Shown piece by piece: positions 32,664 to 43,618 of a DNA stretch of 64,000 nucleotides. This stretch comes from Apium graveolens (Eukaryota > Streptophyta > Magnoliopsida > Apiales > Apiaceae), in the NCBI RefSeq assembly GCF_009905375.1, contig NC_133647.1:6829144-6893143 (forward strand). The letters are read 5' to 3'. Every line of letters starts with the position of its first letter. The first letter of the stretch is position 1. Position numbers and translations under genes: made by a program. A model generated the notes under the pieces. It had not been told where the DNA came from and searched no databases. It saw only the letters and a program-made list of their open reading frames with translations.

Positions 32664-35600
32664 ATGGAACCTAAGGATTTAATCATTGATGGAGCTAAAT
32701 TTGTTTCAAACAACTATGCTGCAATTCTTGATAATTCTGAAGCTCCGTCTGAATTGTATTTTGTGCAAGATCTTCTTGCACACAGTGAAATCGGGTATGC
32801 ATTGACCCAACCTTCAGTCTTCTCAAGCCAACAAGTTCTGACACTTTGGAGGACTGGAAACTTTGATAATGGTGGTCAAAATGGTACTCCTACTATTGTT
32901 TTCGAAGTGGGTGATTCTCCATATGCAGTCACTCCTGGTACAATACGCAAGGCTCTCCATCTCCCAGAAGGATGTACTTTTTCAATTCCAGAGGAATCAG
33001 CTCTTCAGGAATTAATGGCCAGTTTGGGGTATGAGCAAAGATTGGCAAAGCTTGGGCAGTTGAAACGGGCTCATATCAGGAGGGAATGGAGCTTTTTCTT
33101 CGACTGCATCACTAAAGCCTTTGGGAACAAGTGTTCAAATTTTGATGACATCCCTATAATGATCCAGCACATCGGGTATGCCATCATTAACCAATTTCAC
33201 TTTGATTTTGCAACTGCTATAATAGGTTTTATTGGGGATAGGATGACAGAGGATAGGACTGTTGTTTACTTTGCTAGATTCTGTCAGCTTATATATACTT
33301 TTTGTACTGATGAACCTCAATTAGCCAGTCCCTTAACTCCAATTTTCAAGGTTGCAAAACGTTACTTTAATGACCTGGTTAATACTGACACTAAGAAACA
33401 AGTGGTTAGACCTTTACAGATTCCTCACTCTGTAAAATAGATCTTAGTAAATGCTGATCCTGAATTCTATAGATCTGTTTATCCTGATGTTCAACCAACA
33501 ACCACTTCCCAAACACCACAACAACCATCAGAACATACCACTCATACTACTCAACCATCCCTCAGAACATATCTCAAATCATATCTCTCCACTTCACAGA
33601 AAGCTCAACCCTCATCCTCAGAATCTCTTATGAAGCCTTCATCTTCCAAGTCTAAGAGGACAAAGACTGTTCCTCAAACACCTCAGAAGAGAAGGAGGAT
33701 TGTTCTGAGAGATGCATCTTACATTGAGGAACAGGTTTCTACATCAAAACCTGTTGTCCAAGAAACTGAGAAAGTGACTTCTCAGAAGGATTCTGCAATT
33801 GGGGGATCTAGGCTTCTCAAGAGGCTTAGAAGAACGATTGTTCCTGAAACTCCCAAGGAATCCATATCTACAAAAAGATACAAGAAACAGAGGGCAAAAA
33901 GGCCAGTTTCAGATGATGAAGAAGCAACAGCTAAGGAAGGAGATCAGGAATCTCTGATCTCACAAGAAAAGGAATCTGGTCCAGTCACTACTTCTCCATC
34001 CAATCCAACTCAGGAAGCTGTACTGAAAAGGCCAACACACAATCTGTGTCTCCTGTTAAAAAATCTGTATCTCCTGTTAATACAGGCACAAGTGCTGATA
34101 TTGATATCCAGACCTTGGCTGTGCCTGAAGTAATTCTCTTAGAAGCTCCAACAGTAACTAATCCATCAACAACACCTGTTACTGATGTTGCTCAAACTCC
34201 AGAATTATCTACTACACCTTCTCTGCATCTAGATGCTGATGATCAGAATATAGGTGAGCATCAGGATATGGCTGTTGATCAGAACTTAGAACCAGATCAG
34301 CAATTAGAGGATGCTGAAGCCTCCATTGCTACTCACACTGTTGTTTTATCAGAACATACTGATTCTGTAAATTCTGATGCTGCAAATGCTGGAGGTACTG
34401 GTGATGCTGCTCCAAGTACATATGCTGATAAAGCAGGTCCTTCAGGACATGCCCCTCAACAAACTGTTCTTAAATCTGACCTTGTTAAGAAGTTTGGTAC
34501 CGAAGAAGCACCAGTACCTTGGAGTGAAACTCCTGCAGGACAGGAGTGGACTAAGGAATGGAACTCAGTTTTCTGTGTTCCAACTGTAAAGCATCTTGCT
34601 GAGCACTTGACTAAAGCTGATGAGATGTTAATTACTGATGATTTCAAAACATAGCTTAGAATCACTGTATTGAGTACTAAACATCTACAAGGTCTTCATT
34701 CAACTACTCATGCAGAGCTACACAAGATTCGTGAAGAATTTATCAAACAAGATCAAGTTCACAAGATTGATAAGAAATAGTTCTTCGAACCTACCTTTGA
34801 CAGGATTGCTTATATTGAGAACACTCAAGAGAAATAACAAGCTCAGTTTGATGATATTCTGTAAATCAAACTTCTCAGCAATCATAACTTAATGAAATCC
34901 AAGCCTCAGTGGAATTGTTTGTCTCTCTTCTATTACCTGTTGATGCCAAAAATGGGGAGAAAATAATTAAGTCCAAATGCAAAACTGATAAGACACTGAA
35001 AGGGAAGGATGATGAGAATGATGATCAAGGAAACTCAGGAATGGGTAGAGGTCATAGTCAAGGTAGAGGTTTCTCATCAAGAAAAGCTGAAATCACAAGT
35101 CACATGACAAGTTCTGATACTGGGAAGAGAATTAGCTCTGCTACTGGTAAAAGGATAAGTTCTGATGAACTTTTAGATCCTGATGAAGAAATGTCAAGAC
35201 ATTTATTTCTTCAGGAAAATCCAGGAATGGACTTGGAGAGTTTAATGGAAGAAGAACCCAGACTTAAATCAGAGAAAGTCACATCTAAATCTGAAGCTTC
35301 TGGTAAAAAGACACTTCCAAAACTCAAAGGCATTGTGATAAAAGAAAGGACAAATACTAAAGCAACATTGGCTAAATCACAACCGCAGATAGATCCAAGA
35401 TCTAAGGGTAAAGAAAAGGTTGGTGAACCTATCAAGGTTTATGTGCCTCCTGAGAATGAAGAAATCACTGATGAAAAGGATGATCTTGCTCTGACTTTAA
35501 GAAAACTTCTTAAAACAACCTCTGACATGACTCAAGTTGTTCAGAGTCAAGAGACAGTAAGTTCTGATATTCCAAAGAAGCAGGTAACCTCTGACATAGC

Positions 35601-36323
35601 TCAAGTTAACTTGATATCAGAAGATAGACCAAAGACACTCCTACCAGGATTCACTAAAGCAAAACAGACTCAACCTTTGAAGACTGCTGCAAGCGGTTTT
35701 GAAGCAACAGTAGTTACTGGAAAGGAAGCAAGAGATAAAACTGGATTGGGAAGTGCTGATGAAAGAAGAATACAGAACACTACCAATGATCCAACTTCCT
35801 TGAGTGAACCAGGTATTGGAGCAACTCCTGAGAGATTGAATCAACTGGAATCGTACAAATGGTTTACCATACCTACTTGAAAGAACACATCTTGTTGTAC
35901 TTCATGAAAAATGGTAGGGTTTATCTTATAAGGCAAAATGCCATTCCTTTGAAGTATTTTGAAGAATTGGAGCATGTACTATTCTTACATCAAGTGGATG
36001 ACAGATTGACAGAAAGTGCTGCAAACTATTTGAAGGATCAAATTCTGAGACAGAAATGGCTTTATTCTGTTAAGTCTGACATCACATATGTTCCAAAGTG
36101 CAGAGATCATAAGGGTGATATAGTTGAAATGAAGCCCAACACTGCTAAAATTATAACTACCTTTCTGGGTTACATGGATGAGGAATTTAATCTTGAGTCT
36201 GATAAAGCTTATTTGATCAGACTGGATCAGGATATAAGAAAAGCAAAGATTAATGATCTCAGGGCTGCAATCTTTCAAATTGGTGAAGATAATGCGAGCA
36301 TAAAGATGCTGAAAGGAGAATGA
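32664..36323 (+). pseudogene. long accessory ORF (envelope-like / plant-transposon domain), broken (copy 1)
   Basis: Starts at ATG 32664. The first frame is open for 258 codons, with FVSNNYAAILDNSEAPSELY, TLWRTGNFDNG, VTPGTIRKALHLPEG and REWSFFFDCITKAF. TAG at 33438-33440 stops it, and the same frame resumes to 34133 with S/T/P-rich and basic segments (KRTKTVPQTPQKRRR). Shifts follow near 34040 (frame 34046-34654), before 34909 (frame to 35880, acidic and K/S-rich) and near 35860 (frame to 36323, with LLYFMKNGRVYLIRQNA and YFEELEHVLFLHQVDDR). About 1200 codons in all. The N-terminal region resembles PF20167-type plant transposon domains; the C-terminal region is unknown to me. There is no obvious signal peptide or membrane anchor, so an envelope role is unsupported. 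Confidence 0.7.
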
Positions 36324-36589
36324 TTCATGAACTTAGATATGCTGAGAAATGTTTGTTGAAGAACTATCTCAGAACAACTCCTGACATCAGAAGATGAAGC
36401 CAAGTCAAGATCTATAACTGCTTAAATTCTGATATTTGTACAGACTGAAGCTGTTATCAGAAGTTAAATATTGGTAAAGTTTTAAGGACTGTAAGTTGTA
36501 GTTATTTAGTCTAATTCTCATGCATTTATACTTAATGTTTTTGACTTCATCAAATATCTGTTAAACTTGTATATTATGCTAATTTACAA

Positions 36590-36601
36590 GTTGGGGGAGA
36601 T
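36590..36601 (+). promoter_or_regulatory. polypurine tract (copy 1)
   Basis: GTTGGGGGAGAT directly before the 3' LTR. Confidence 0.8.
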
Positions 36602-37193
36602 CGTTAGATATATTTGATAATGTCATGGCTAATATGATTTATGTTTAGTTTTCAGATCTTACTTAAACAGGATAAATCAATACTTAGTGGAAGTCAGGAC
36701 TTAAGGATATCAGTACTTATATTATCAGAAGATAATCATCAGAAGATGGATATCAGAACTTAAGTGCTGAAGGACGTTCAGATAAGGACAGTAGCTGATT
36801 AAAGGAAAGAAGATCGAGATAAACATAAGAAGAGATATGCATGAAGAAGGAATTCTATGAAGAATAGAATACTTGGAAGAAAAGATATCTGATTGATATA
36901 TTTTAGGAAGCAGAATTAAATTCCATATCAATTAGCGATTATCTTGTAACTGTTTAGTATATAAACAAAGACATAGGGTTTACACTATAAGTGTTATCAT
37001 ATTCGAGAAGATTATTCATTGTAACCCTAGCAGCTCTCGTGATAATTATTCATCACTGAGAGGTAACAGTTCCATACTGTAACAGAGTTTATTGTTTTAA
37101 TAAAGTTTGTTTTCTGTTACTTGAGATATTAAAGTTTGATTTGATTGTACTTTACACTGTATTCACCCCATCTATAGTGTGTGTGACCTAACA
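36602..37193 (+). repeat. 3' LTR (copy 1)
   Basis: 592 bases, matching 25009-25601. It starts CGTTAG instead of TGTTAG (first base changed, in both copies) and ends CCTAACA, followed by target duplication CTTTG at 37194-37198. Confidence 0.9.
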
Positions 37194-37198
37194 CTTTG

Positions 37199-37338
37199 GA
37201 TCCTAAGCTCATTATTTTCTACAATTCATTTTCCTGTATAAACACATTTATTCTAATAGATCAGGTTTTATAGTTGCCTCTAGCCAACATTTGGTGACTC
37301 AAACCAATTAAGCATTCCTTGTTTTTACTTGTCTCCAT
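37199..37338 (-). pseudogene. older copia gag, N-terminal part
   Basis: On the minus strand an ATG at 37338 starts METSKNKECLIGLSHQMLAR, then an N-Y-K-T stretch, I-R-I-N-V-F and LGSKD, up to the insertion point of the SIRE-like element. This matches the usual start of copia Gag. Together with 24390-25008 it forms the interrupted gag. Stops replace two tryptophan positions (W-S-I and L-W-K). Confidence 0.6.
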
Positions 37339-37387
37339 CTCTATCTTCTTAACTAGGCATATACTTGGGAAGTCAATGAGTATAAAT

Positions 37388-37399
37388 CTCTGATAACAA
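37388..37399 (-). promoter_or_regulatory. decayed primer-binding site
   Basis: CTCTGATAACAA resembles CTCTGATACCA with changes at its end; it lies between the gag start and the LTR of the older element. Confidence 0.4.
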
Positions 37400-37704
37400 C
37401 TATTATAAATGAGTATATAATGATTATCTTTGAAAATGATAATAGCTAAGATGTATGGACGTAAAAGTCACCTTTTTATTTTTCTAAAAGTATTATAGCT
37501 TAAATAAACTTGATGAATGAAAATATAAAGTAGTGGCTAAAAACTATAAACCAACTAAAGCAACACCCCTACCAATGTTCGAGCTCTAACTTTTATTCAA
37601 TATAGCTCCTACAATTTCTCTACATGATTATGACTAATTCATGTACGCACAATAACCCTCCAGTTGAACAATTGAAATCATAAGATTCATATTAAAACAC
37701 AACA
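37400..37704 (-). repeat. 5' LTR of the older minus-strand copia element
   Basis: Aligns with 21285-21712 (shared TTTTATTCAAT, TGATTATGACTAATTC-type and AATCATAAGATT blocks) and ends ACACAACA. Outer border from the CA end; the flank AGCTT was not matched cleanly at the other side. Confidence 0.5.
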
Positions 37705-37734
37705 AGCTTACTCCAGTTTGATAGTCATAATTGT

Positions 37735-37945
37735 CATGTGTACTTGATTTGGAGCCAGGATAGTACAACTGGGAAATTGATGGCCTAGAAGGTCTGCCAA
37801 CAAACAACACAAATCCTCCAAGTACAGTACTTATTAAACTGCCACCGCGATTTTATGGCAATGGTCCATGAAGTTGCTTATTAAACTCCGGTGGTCCAAC
37901 AATTACTGCTAAGGAGCCATTCGACCGTGCGGGCTACCACATCCA
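37735..37945 (-). other. possible host exon fragment
   Basis: The minus strand has an open stretch with a G/P/L-rich composition unlike the surrounding retroelements: SNGSLAVIVGPPEFNKQ, a stop, then GGSLISTVLGGFVLFVGRP and a YYPGS segment. It is GC-richer than its surroundings and unchanged in copy 2 except at single bases. I do not recognise the family. Confidence 0.25.
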
Positions 37946-39106
37946 CTATCATATCATCCCAATTTAATGTAATGGTTCTCAATCAATTTTATCTAAAGAG
38001 TAACCATTGCTGACATTGCAAAGTTAATAAAGAAATGTGCAAATAAGTGGGAAATTATCATAATATACTTGATGATCCATCATAAAATTGTATATAAATG
38101 AAAAAAAAATGTAACATATGTTTTATCTTACCATCCTGAAAGATATGAAAAATGTTATAAAATAATAATTACAAACTTAAGCAACTTTTTATACAAGTTA
38201 AAAGCACATACCAATATTTAGCATCCAAATTAGCATAAACAACCTTCAAATATTATTACTAATCACTAATTTATAAGGAATTAGTGAGTGGGGGATTTCC
38301 TAGACCAAAGCTGCAAATATTATTACTAATCACTAATTAATAAAGAATTAGTGAGTGAGGAATTTATCAGACTATTGATTATGAAAATCAATACTAGATA
38401 GAAAAAAGTAACCGGTAAAACTAAAAAACCAAATTGTACCTACAACGTCAACCAAACAAACTTTTTTACGTGTTATCATGAATATAAATAAGTGATAAAT
38501 TTTACTTTTATAGGACGAAAACCTTCAAGTCTTCTCTTTCTTTTGGAGTGATGAATCGTATAAAACCAATTTTTTTAATAAAAGTTTATATTAGGATTAT
38601 GTTTCTTTTCATACTTCATTTTCCTACCACACGCATCTACCAATAATACATTTCCATTACATGCATCACTTGATTCTTACTTCATCAATTTTGAGAATAT
38701 ATCTTGCTTACCAATTTTTCGGCCTTTAAGAGAAGGACAATATTCTCATCCAAAGAAAACTTTGTTTTTCCAACCAATAATGAACTAATCCTAGTACTAT
38801 AATTTTTCGGCAGAGACAACCGGTAGAAGAACAACCTTTGCCATATCCTAGAATTTTCATCCAACTATTTTCATCCAATTATTCAGCTCGATGATCAACC
38901 CGTTGAAAAAATTCATATTTATTCAGTTGTATCCATCTTTTTCCCTCTTGAACCCGAAAAAAGATTTTTTGAGAAATAACTTTTTGGACAGAGGCTTTGA
39001 GTGATATATTTTTGTTAATTATACCAAAACCCATTGAGACTATTCCCTTCAAAAACATTTACTTGATTTTCAGTGTAGGGGCCGACCCGAACGTAAATAA
39101 AGCACA
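37946..39106. other. AT-rich flank up to the gap (copy 1)
   Basis: No gene seen apart from the imperfect 67-base tandem repeat at 38248-38381. The last 400 bases differ from copy 2 by clustered single-base indels. Confidence 0.5.
38248..38381. repeat. 67-base tandem repeat with palindromic core
   Basis: Two units begin AAATATTATTACTAATCAC (38248 and 38315). Each contains CACTAATT ... AATTAGTG inverted arms, so each unit can fold into a hairpin. Confidence 0.6.
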
Positions 39107-39206
39107 NNNNNNNNNNNNNNNNNNNNNNNNNNNNNNNNNNNNNNNNNNNNNNNNNNNNNNNNNNNNNNNNNNNNNNNNNNNNNNNNNNNNNNNNNNNNNN
39201 NNNNNN
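39107..39206. other. assembly gap of exactly 100 N
   Basis: The round number is the usual placeholder for a gap of unknown size between contigs. Confidence 0.99.
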
Positions 39207-40511
39207 CATTCACCACAAATATATTTAGTAGGGTTTCATTCCCCTATTCCAGCCTTTTCCAAAACCTTTTTCACTTAAATACTCAGTTTCAACTCTTTAT
39301 GGAGATTTCCCTATTCCACCACGAGACCCAAATAACATGAAAGTGTTCCTAAATCATTCATATGAAATTGATCATTCATTCGATCCTTAAACTCATCAAT
39401 CACTAAAGTACTCGTGCCCATGATCATTAAATCATCCACGTCCACTCCAATAATTAGTGTTTCTATATTTTTATGTCTGGCACACACAACATGCTCATAT
39501 GGGCATCTCAAAAAACTCATGAATTCAAGATATTTATTTATCTCTATATACCACTCTCTTGGAGTTGGAAGAAGGCCATATAAGGCTTTCAATAATCTTT
39601 ACACCATTTTTTCATGTTCTGCCATCTCAAAGCCTTCATGTTCCACTACATACACTTCTCAAAGCCTTCAGGTTGTGCTATATACACTTAAATTCAATGA
39701 TCTTGTGTCCTGTGGGTAATTTTGTTGATATTCATGTGTCTTTCTTCTCAATTGAATCATTTTTTCTTTCTATTCACGTTCTTTTGTTTCCTGAGTGTAA
39801 TTATTGGTTCATCCAGTCCCTTATGTAAAAGCTCCTCATCCTTTTTAACCTCTTCTGTTTTATAATAAATATCTTCAATAGACCTAAAGCGCTTTGGATC
39901 AATATGCCATCATATTTTTCAGATCTACTTTCTACATTGTTGATCATGTCTGTGTTGTTGCCATTTCTTAATCACCATCTGAACTAATGTCTCTATTCTG
40001 TCTGTTTTTAACGTTCTCTTCAACTGTATGAGTATCAAGAATAGTAAACCAAATTACAATATCTTGACTTTTATTCTCTTCGATACACCATTCCCCCATC
40101 TTTGTTTTTTCAATCATGACATCCCAACAAACATACGCAGTATTATAATGGGTATGTCTTTGTGCCAAGCTCATTTCCAAAGTGAACCACATGCCTGCTT
40201 TTGTCGTCTGACTTTTTTATGTTTATACCAAGTATTTCATATGAGCAGGGAACCCAAAATCTCGTCTATGACCTACATTTGGTTTCCATTCAGACCAGGC
40301 TTTATATAGCATCCTCCCAGTTAGAGCTCGAGTAGGTAACTTGTTGAACATGTACATAGTGCGTCGAAATATTGTTTCCCCATAAGGTAGATGGTAAATT
40401 CATTTGCTTAAGAAAACTTCTCACCATGGAAACTATTGTTCTATTTTTGATCTTTTCCTCTTTAAGGTTTAAGGAGTTTAAGTGGGGGAGTTTGCAACAT
40501 CTCAGTCCCAC
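39207..40511 (-). pseudogene. older copia pol relic (copy 2)
   Basis: Same relic as 22462-23762: integrase end at 40511-40302, hinge at 40192-39968, RT at 39592-39311 (KALYGLLPTPREWYIE, VDVDDLMIMGTS). The RNase H part is missing because the contig starts inside the element. Confidence 0.8.
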
Positions 40512-40708
40512 ATCGAGAAGATTTGGGACATCTGTTTAGTTTATAAGATAAAGTACAATTACTCAGTGCACCAACATATTATGATCTTTTGGGGGGCTAT
40601 GGTGGGCTTTTCATTTACCAAGTTCATTGTATTTGGGACAATAGGCTTTGCCTTATTTCAAACTCGAAATCAGGACTTGACCCAGTTTTTGAAGAAGACT
40701 CAGGATTT

Positions 40709-41114
40709 GATCCAAGGCCACTACTGAATGTATACCAGACCCAACAATCCACCACAAGCCGGTCCAAAAAAGCAAGCAATTTGGTACACAGTAGTTGTTG
40801 ACTTGTATATATAAAAGTACCAAACACTCTTATTCTTATCAATGTGGGATGTTATAAATATCCCCAATTATATGATTAACGTCCTCGTCGGTCTCACAAA
40901 TAGATAAACAGAACCGGGGCAGTGCGTCTGTACTTTCAACCGGGCAGAGCTCTGATACTATTTATAACATCAAAGCTCATACCTTAATGCATATCGGACC
41001 AACAACCAACCACGGGTCAGTATGAAAAATCTAGCAATTTGATACATATTAGTTATTGACTTGTATCTATAAAGATACCAAACACTCTTATTCTTATCAA
41101 TGAGGGATGTTATA
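40709..41114 (-). mobile_element. TRIM-like mini retroelement (copy 2)
   Basis: Counterpart of 23960-24365, with the two repeats and the primer-site-like GCTCTGATACTA between them (40949-40960). Confidence 0.5.
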
Positions 41115-41138
41115 GTAACATTTAATTTTTATGTTACA

Positions 41139-41757
41139 GTAACATTTAATTTTTCTTTTATCTCGGGTTTCACATTCATGACCTCTGTAATTACCTCCTC
41201 CTTGACCTTTTTGGCTTGAAGTTACATCAATACTTGTTTGATCGCTTGTTCCATTCCTCTCTAGTCAACAACGGCTTGCCAACATCACTTCCTTGCTTCT
41301 AACAGTCCTCCTCTCTGATTAACAATTGCCTTCATTAGCATCAGTTTTCCCTTTAAGTCATTCCTCATGAGCCTTGAGCGACCCAATAGCCTCCTACACA
41401 ATCATGTTCTCAAGGTCTCCAAATTATTCAACCATCAATATAATTTACAAGAATTTTTTTGGTATTGTATGAAGCAACTTTTAAAAATCATAATTTGCTC
41501 TACTTCTTCTCTTAATACACGAATATTAGTCACCAGCTCATTCATTTTTATATAGATATAATTTAATTGTTCTATTTCCTTTATAAATAATGATTTAAAC
41601 TCAATTATATGGATTTACAATTTGGCTTTCTTCATATGTTCGACACCAAAGCACAAAGTCTTTATAGTTTTCTAAGCCTCCTTAGGAGTCTCCTTTTTTG
41701 CTACTGCCAACATGTCCTCTGGTAAGCCTTGATAAATTGCAGTAGATGAAATCTTTG
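41139..41757 (-). pseudogene. older copia gag, C-terminal part (copy 2)
   Basis: Counterpart of 24390-25008, nearly identical. Ends in CTTTG (41753-41757), the left target duplication of the inserted element. Confidence 0.7.
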
Positions 41758-42350
41758 TGTTAGATATATTTGATAAAGTCATGGCTAATATGATTTATGT
41801 TTAGTTTTCAGATCTTACTTAAACAGGATAAATCAGTACTTACTGGAAGTCAGGACTTAAGGATATCAGTACTTATATTATCAGGAGATAATCATCAGAA
41901 GATGGATATCAGAACTTAAGTGCTGAAGGACGTTCAGATAAGGACAATAGCTGATTAAAGGAAAGAAGATCGAGATAAACATAAGAAGAGATATGCATGA
42001 AGAAGGAATTCTATGAAGAATAGAATACTTGGAAGAAAAGATATCTGATTGATATATTTTAGGAAGCAGAATTATATTCTATATCAATTAGCGATAATCT
42101 TGTAACTGTGTAGTATATAAACACAGACATAGGGTTTACCCTATAAGTGTTATCATATTCGAGAAGATTATTCATTGTAACCCTAGCAGCTCTCGTGATA
42201 ATTATTCATCACTGAGAGGTAACAGTTCCATACTGTAACAGAGTTTATTGTTTCAATAAAGTTTGTTTTTCTGTTACATGAGATATTAAAGTTCGATTTG
42301 ATTGTACTTTACACTGTATTCACCCCCTCTATAGTGTGTGTGACCTAACA
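41758..42350 (+). repeat. 5' LTR (copy 2)
   Basis: 593 bases, TGTTAGATAT ... CCTAACA, offset 16749 from copy 1. Confidence 0.9.
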
Positions 42351-42352
42351 AG

Positions 42353-42364
42353 TGGTATCAGAGC
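42353..42364 (+). promoter_or_regulatory. primer-binding site (copy 2)
   Basis: TGGTATCAGAGC, identical to copy 1. Confidence 0.9.
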
Positions 42365-42406
42365 CGATCTGTTAACGCACATACAGTTTAAGATCCAAAC
42401 ACAATC

Positions 42407-43618
42407 ATGTTTGACACAGAAACTCCAACTAAGCCTACCAAAACTGAGGAACCACCAAAGACACAAATTCAAAGTCTGTACGAGACCATCAGAGTTCCCA
42501 TATTGAGACAATCTGAATATCCCATATGGAAGGTGAGGATGACCATGTTCCTGGAAGCAACAGATCCAGAATATCTTCATAGAATCAAGGAAGGGCCTCA
42601 CAAACCAACCAAGCTTGTTGTTGCAGTTGCAGGTGAAGCAGCAAAGACCGTACCAAAGGAGAAGAGTGATTATACTACTGAAGATATCGCATCAATTGCT
42701 AAGGATACTAAGGTACGACACTTACTGCATAGTGCCATTGATAATGTAATGTCAAACAAAGTAATTAACTGCAAGACTGCTAAGGAGATATGGGATGCTC
42801 TGGAAACAAGGTGTCAGGGAACTGATACAATTAAGAAGAACAGGAAGACAATACTCACTCAAGAGTATGAACACTTTGACTCAAAGGCTAATGAGTCATT
42901 GACTGATTTATATGATAGATTTGTCAAACTCTTGAATGATTTGTCATTGGTTGATAAGGAGTATGATCTTGAAGATTCAAACCTTAAATTCCTATTAGCT
43001 CTTCCTGAATGCTGGGATTTAAAGGCAACAACAATAAGAGACAACTACAATCTTGATGAAACAACTCTTGATGAAATTTATGGAATGCTCAAGACTCATG
43101 AACTTGAGATGGAATAAAGAAGCAAGAGGAAAGGAGGAAAGTCAAGGACAGTTGCTCTTAAGGCTGAAGAAGAATCCCCTAAGGCAGCTACCTCAAGGAA
43201 AGATAAGGGTAAAGCTCTTTTCACAAAGTCTGATACCGAGTCATCAAGTTCTGAAAGTGATGATGACTCAGATTCTGAAAGCTTGCCTGAGACTGATGCT
43301 GATGAGGAGATGATGAAGCTGTGTACTCTTATGGTGAAAGGGATCACAAAGATTGCATACAGGAAGTTCAGGAAGGGAAAGAAGTTTTCCAGGAAAGGCA
43401 CAAGTTCTGATAAGAAGAATTTCAGAAGATCTGAGGGCAGAGGAGGAAAGTCTGATAGAGGAGATTATACCAATGTCAAATGCTATAACTATGGTGAGAA
43501 AGGCTACATATCTCCTGATTGCAAGAAAGTGAAGGGTGACAAAGGCAAGGCTCTTATCACAAAGAAGAAAAGCTGGACAGACACCTCAAACTCTGAAAGT
43601 GAGGAAACTATGCTTTGA
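42407..43618 (+). pseudogene. copia gag (copy 2)
   Basis: Same structure as at 25658, with TAA at 43115-43117 and TGA at 43616-43618. The zinc knuckle reads C-Y-N-Y-GEKGY-x4-C, so two of the four ligands are altered instead of three. Second residue is F where copy 1 has S. Confidence 0.88.

Larger units (their letters stand above)
25009..37193 (+). mobile_element. SIRE-like copia element, copy 1
   Basis: A 12185-base element with 593- and 592-base LTRs, initiator-tRNA primer site, gag, pol, a 2.4 kb spacer with a small reading frame, a 3.7 kb accessory reading frame and a polypurine tract. It sits inside the gag of an older minus-strand copia element. The RT words [10 protein letters not shown] and [15 protein letters not shown] and the presence of a post-pol accessory frame place it in the SIRE/Maximus lineage. 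The LTRs differ at about 20 positions by eye (roughly 3%), so the insertion is young compared with its host element. Four in-frame stops in pol, one in gag and shifts in the accessory frame show it is inactive. Confidence 0.92.
22462..39106. repeat. 16.65 kb direct repeat, copy 1 (contig end)
   Basis: Collinear with 39207-55857 at an offset of 16745-16751 bases and about 99% identity. Copy 1 is cut off by the N gap at its right end, and copy 2 begins at the gap at its left end. This is the geometry of two overlapping contig ends placed side by side. Confidence 0.95.

Noticed and set aside
39015..39278. Open frames on both strands running through the N gap
   Set aside because: They exist only because N codons are not stops; no real sequence supports them.
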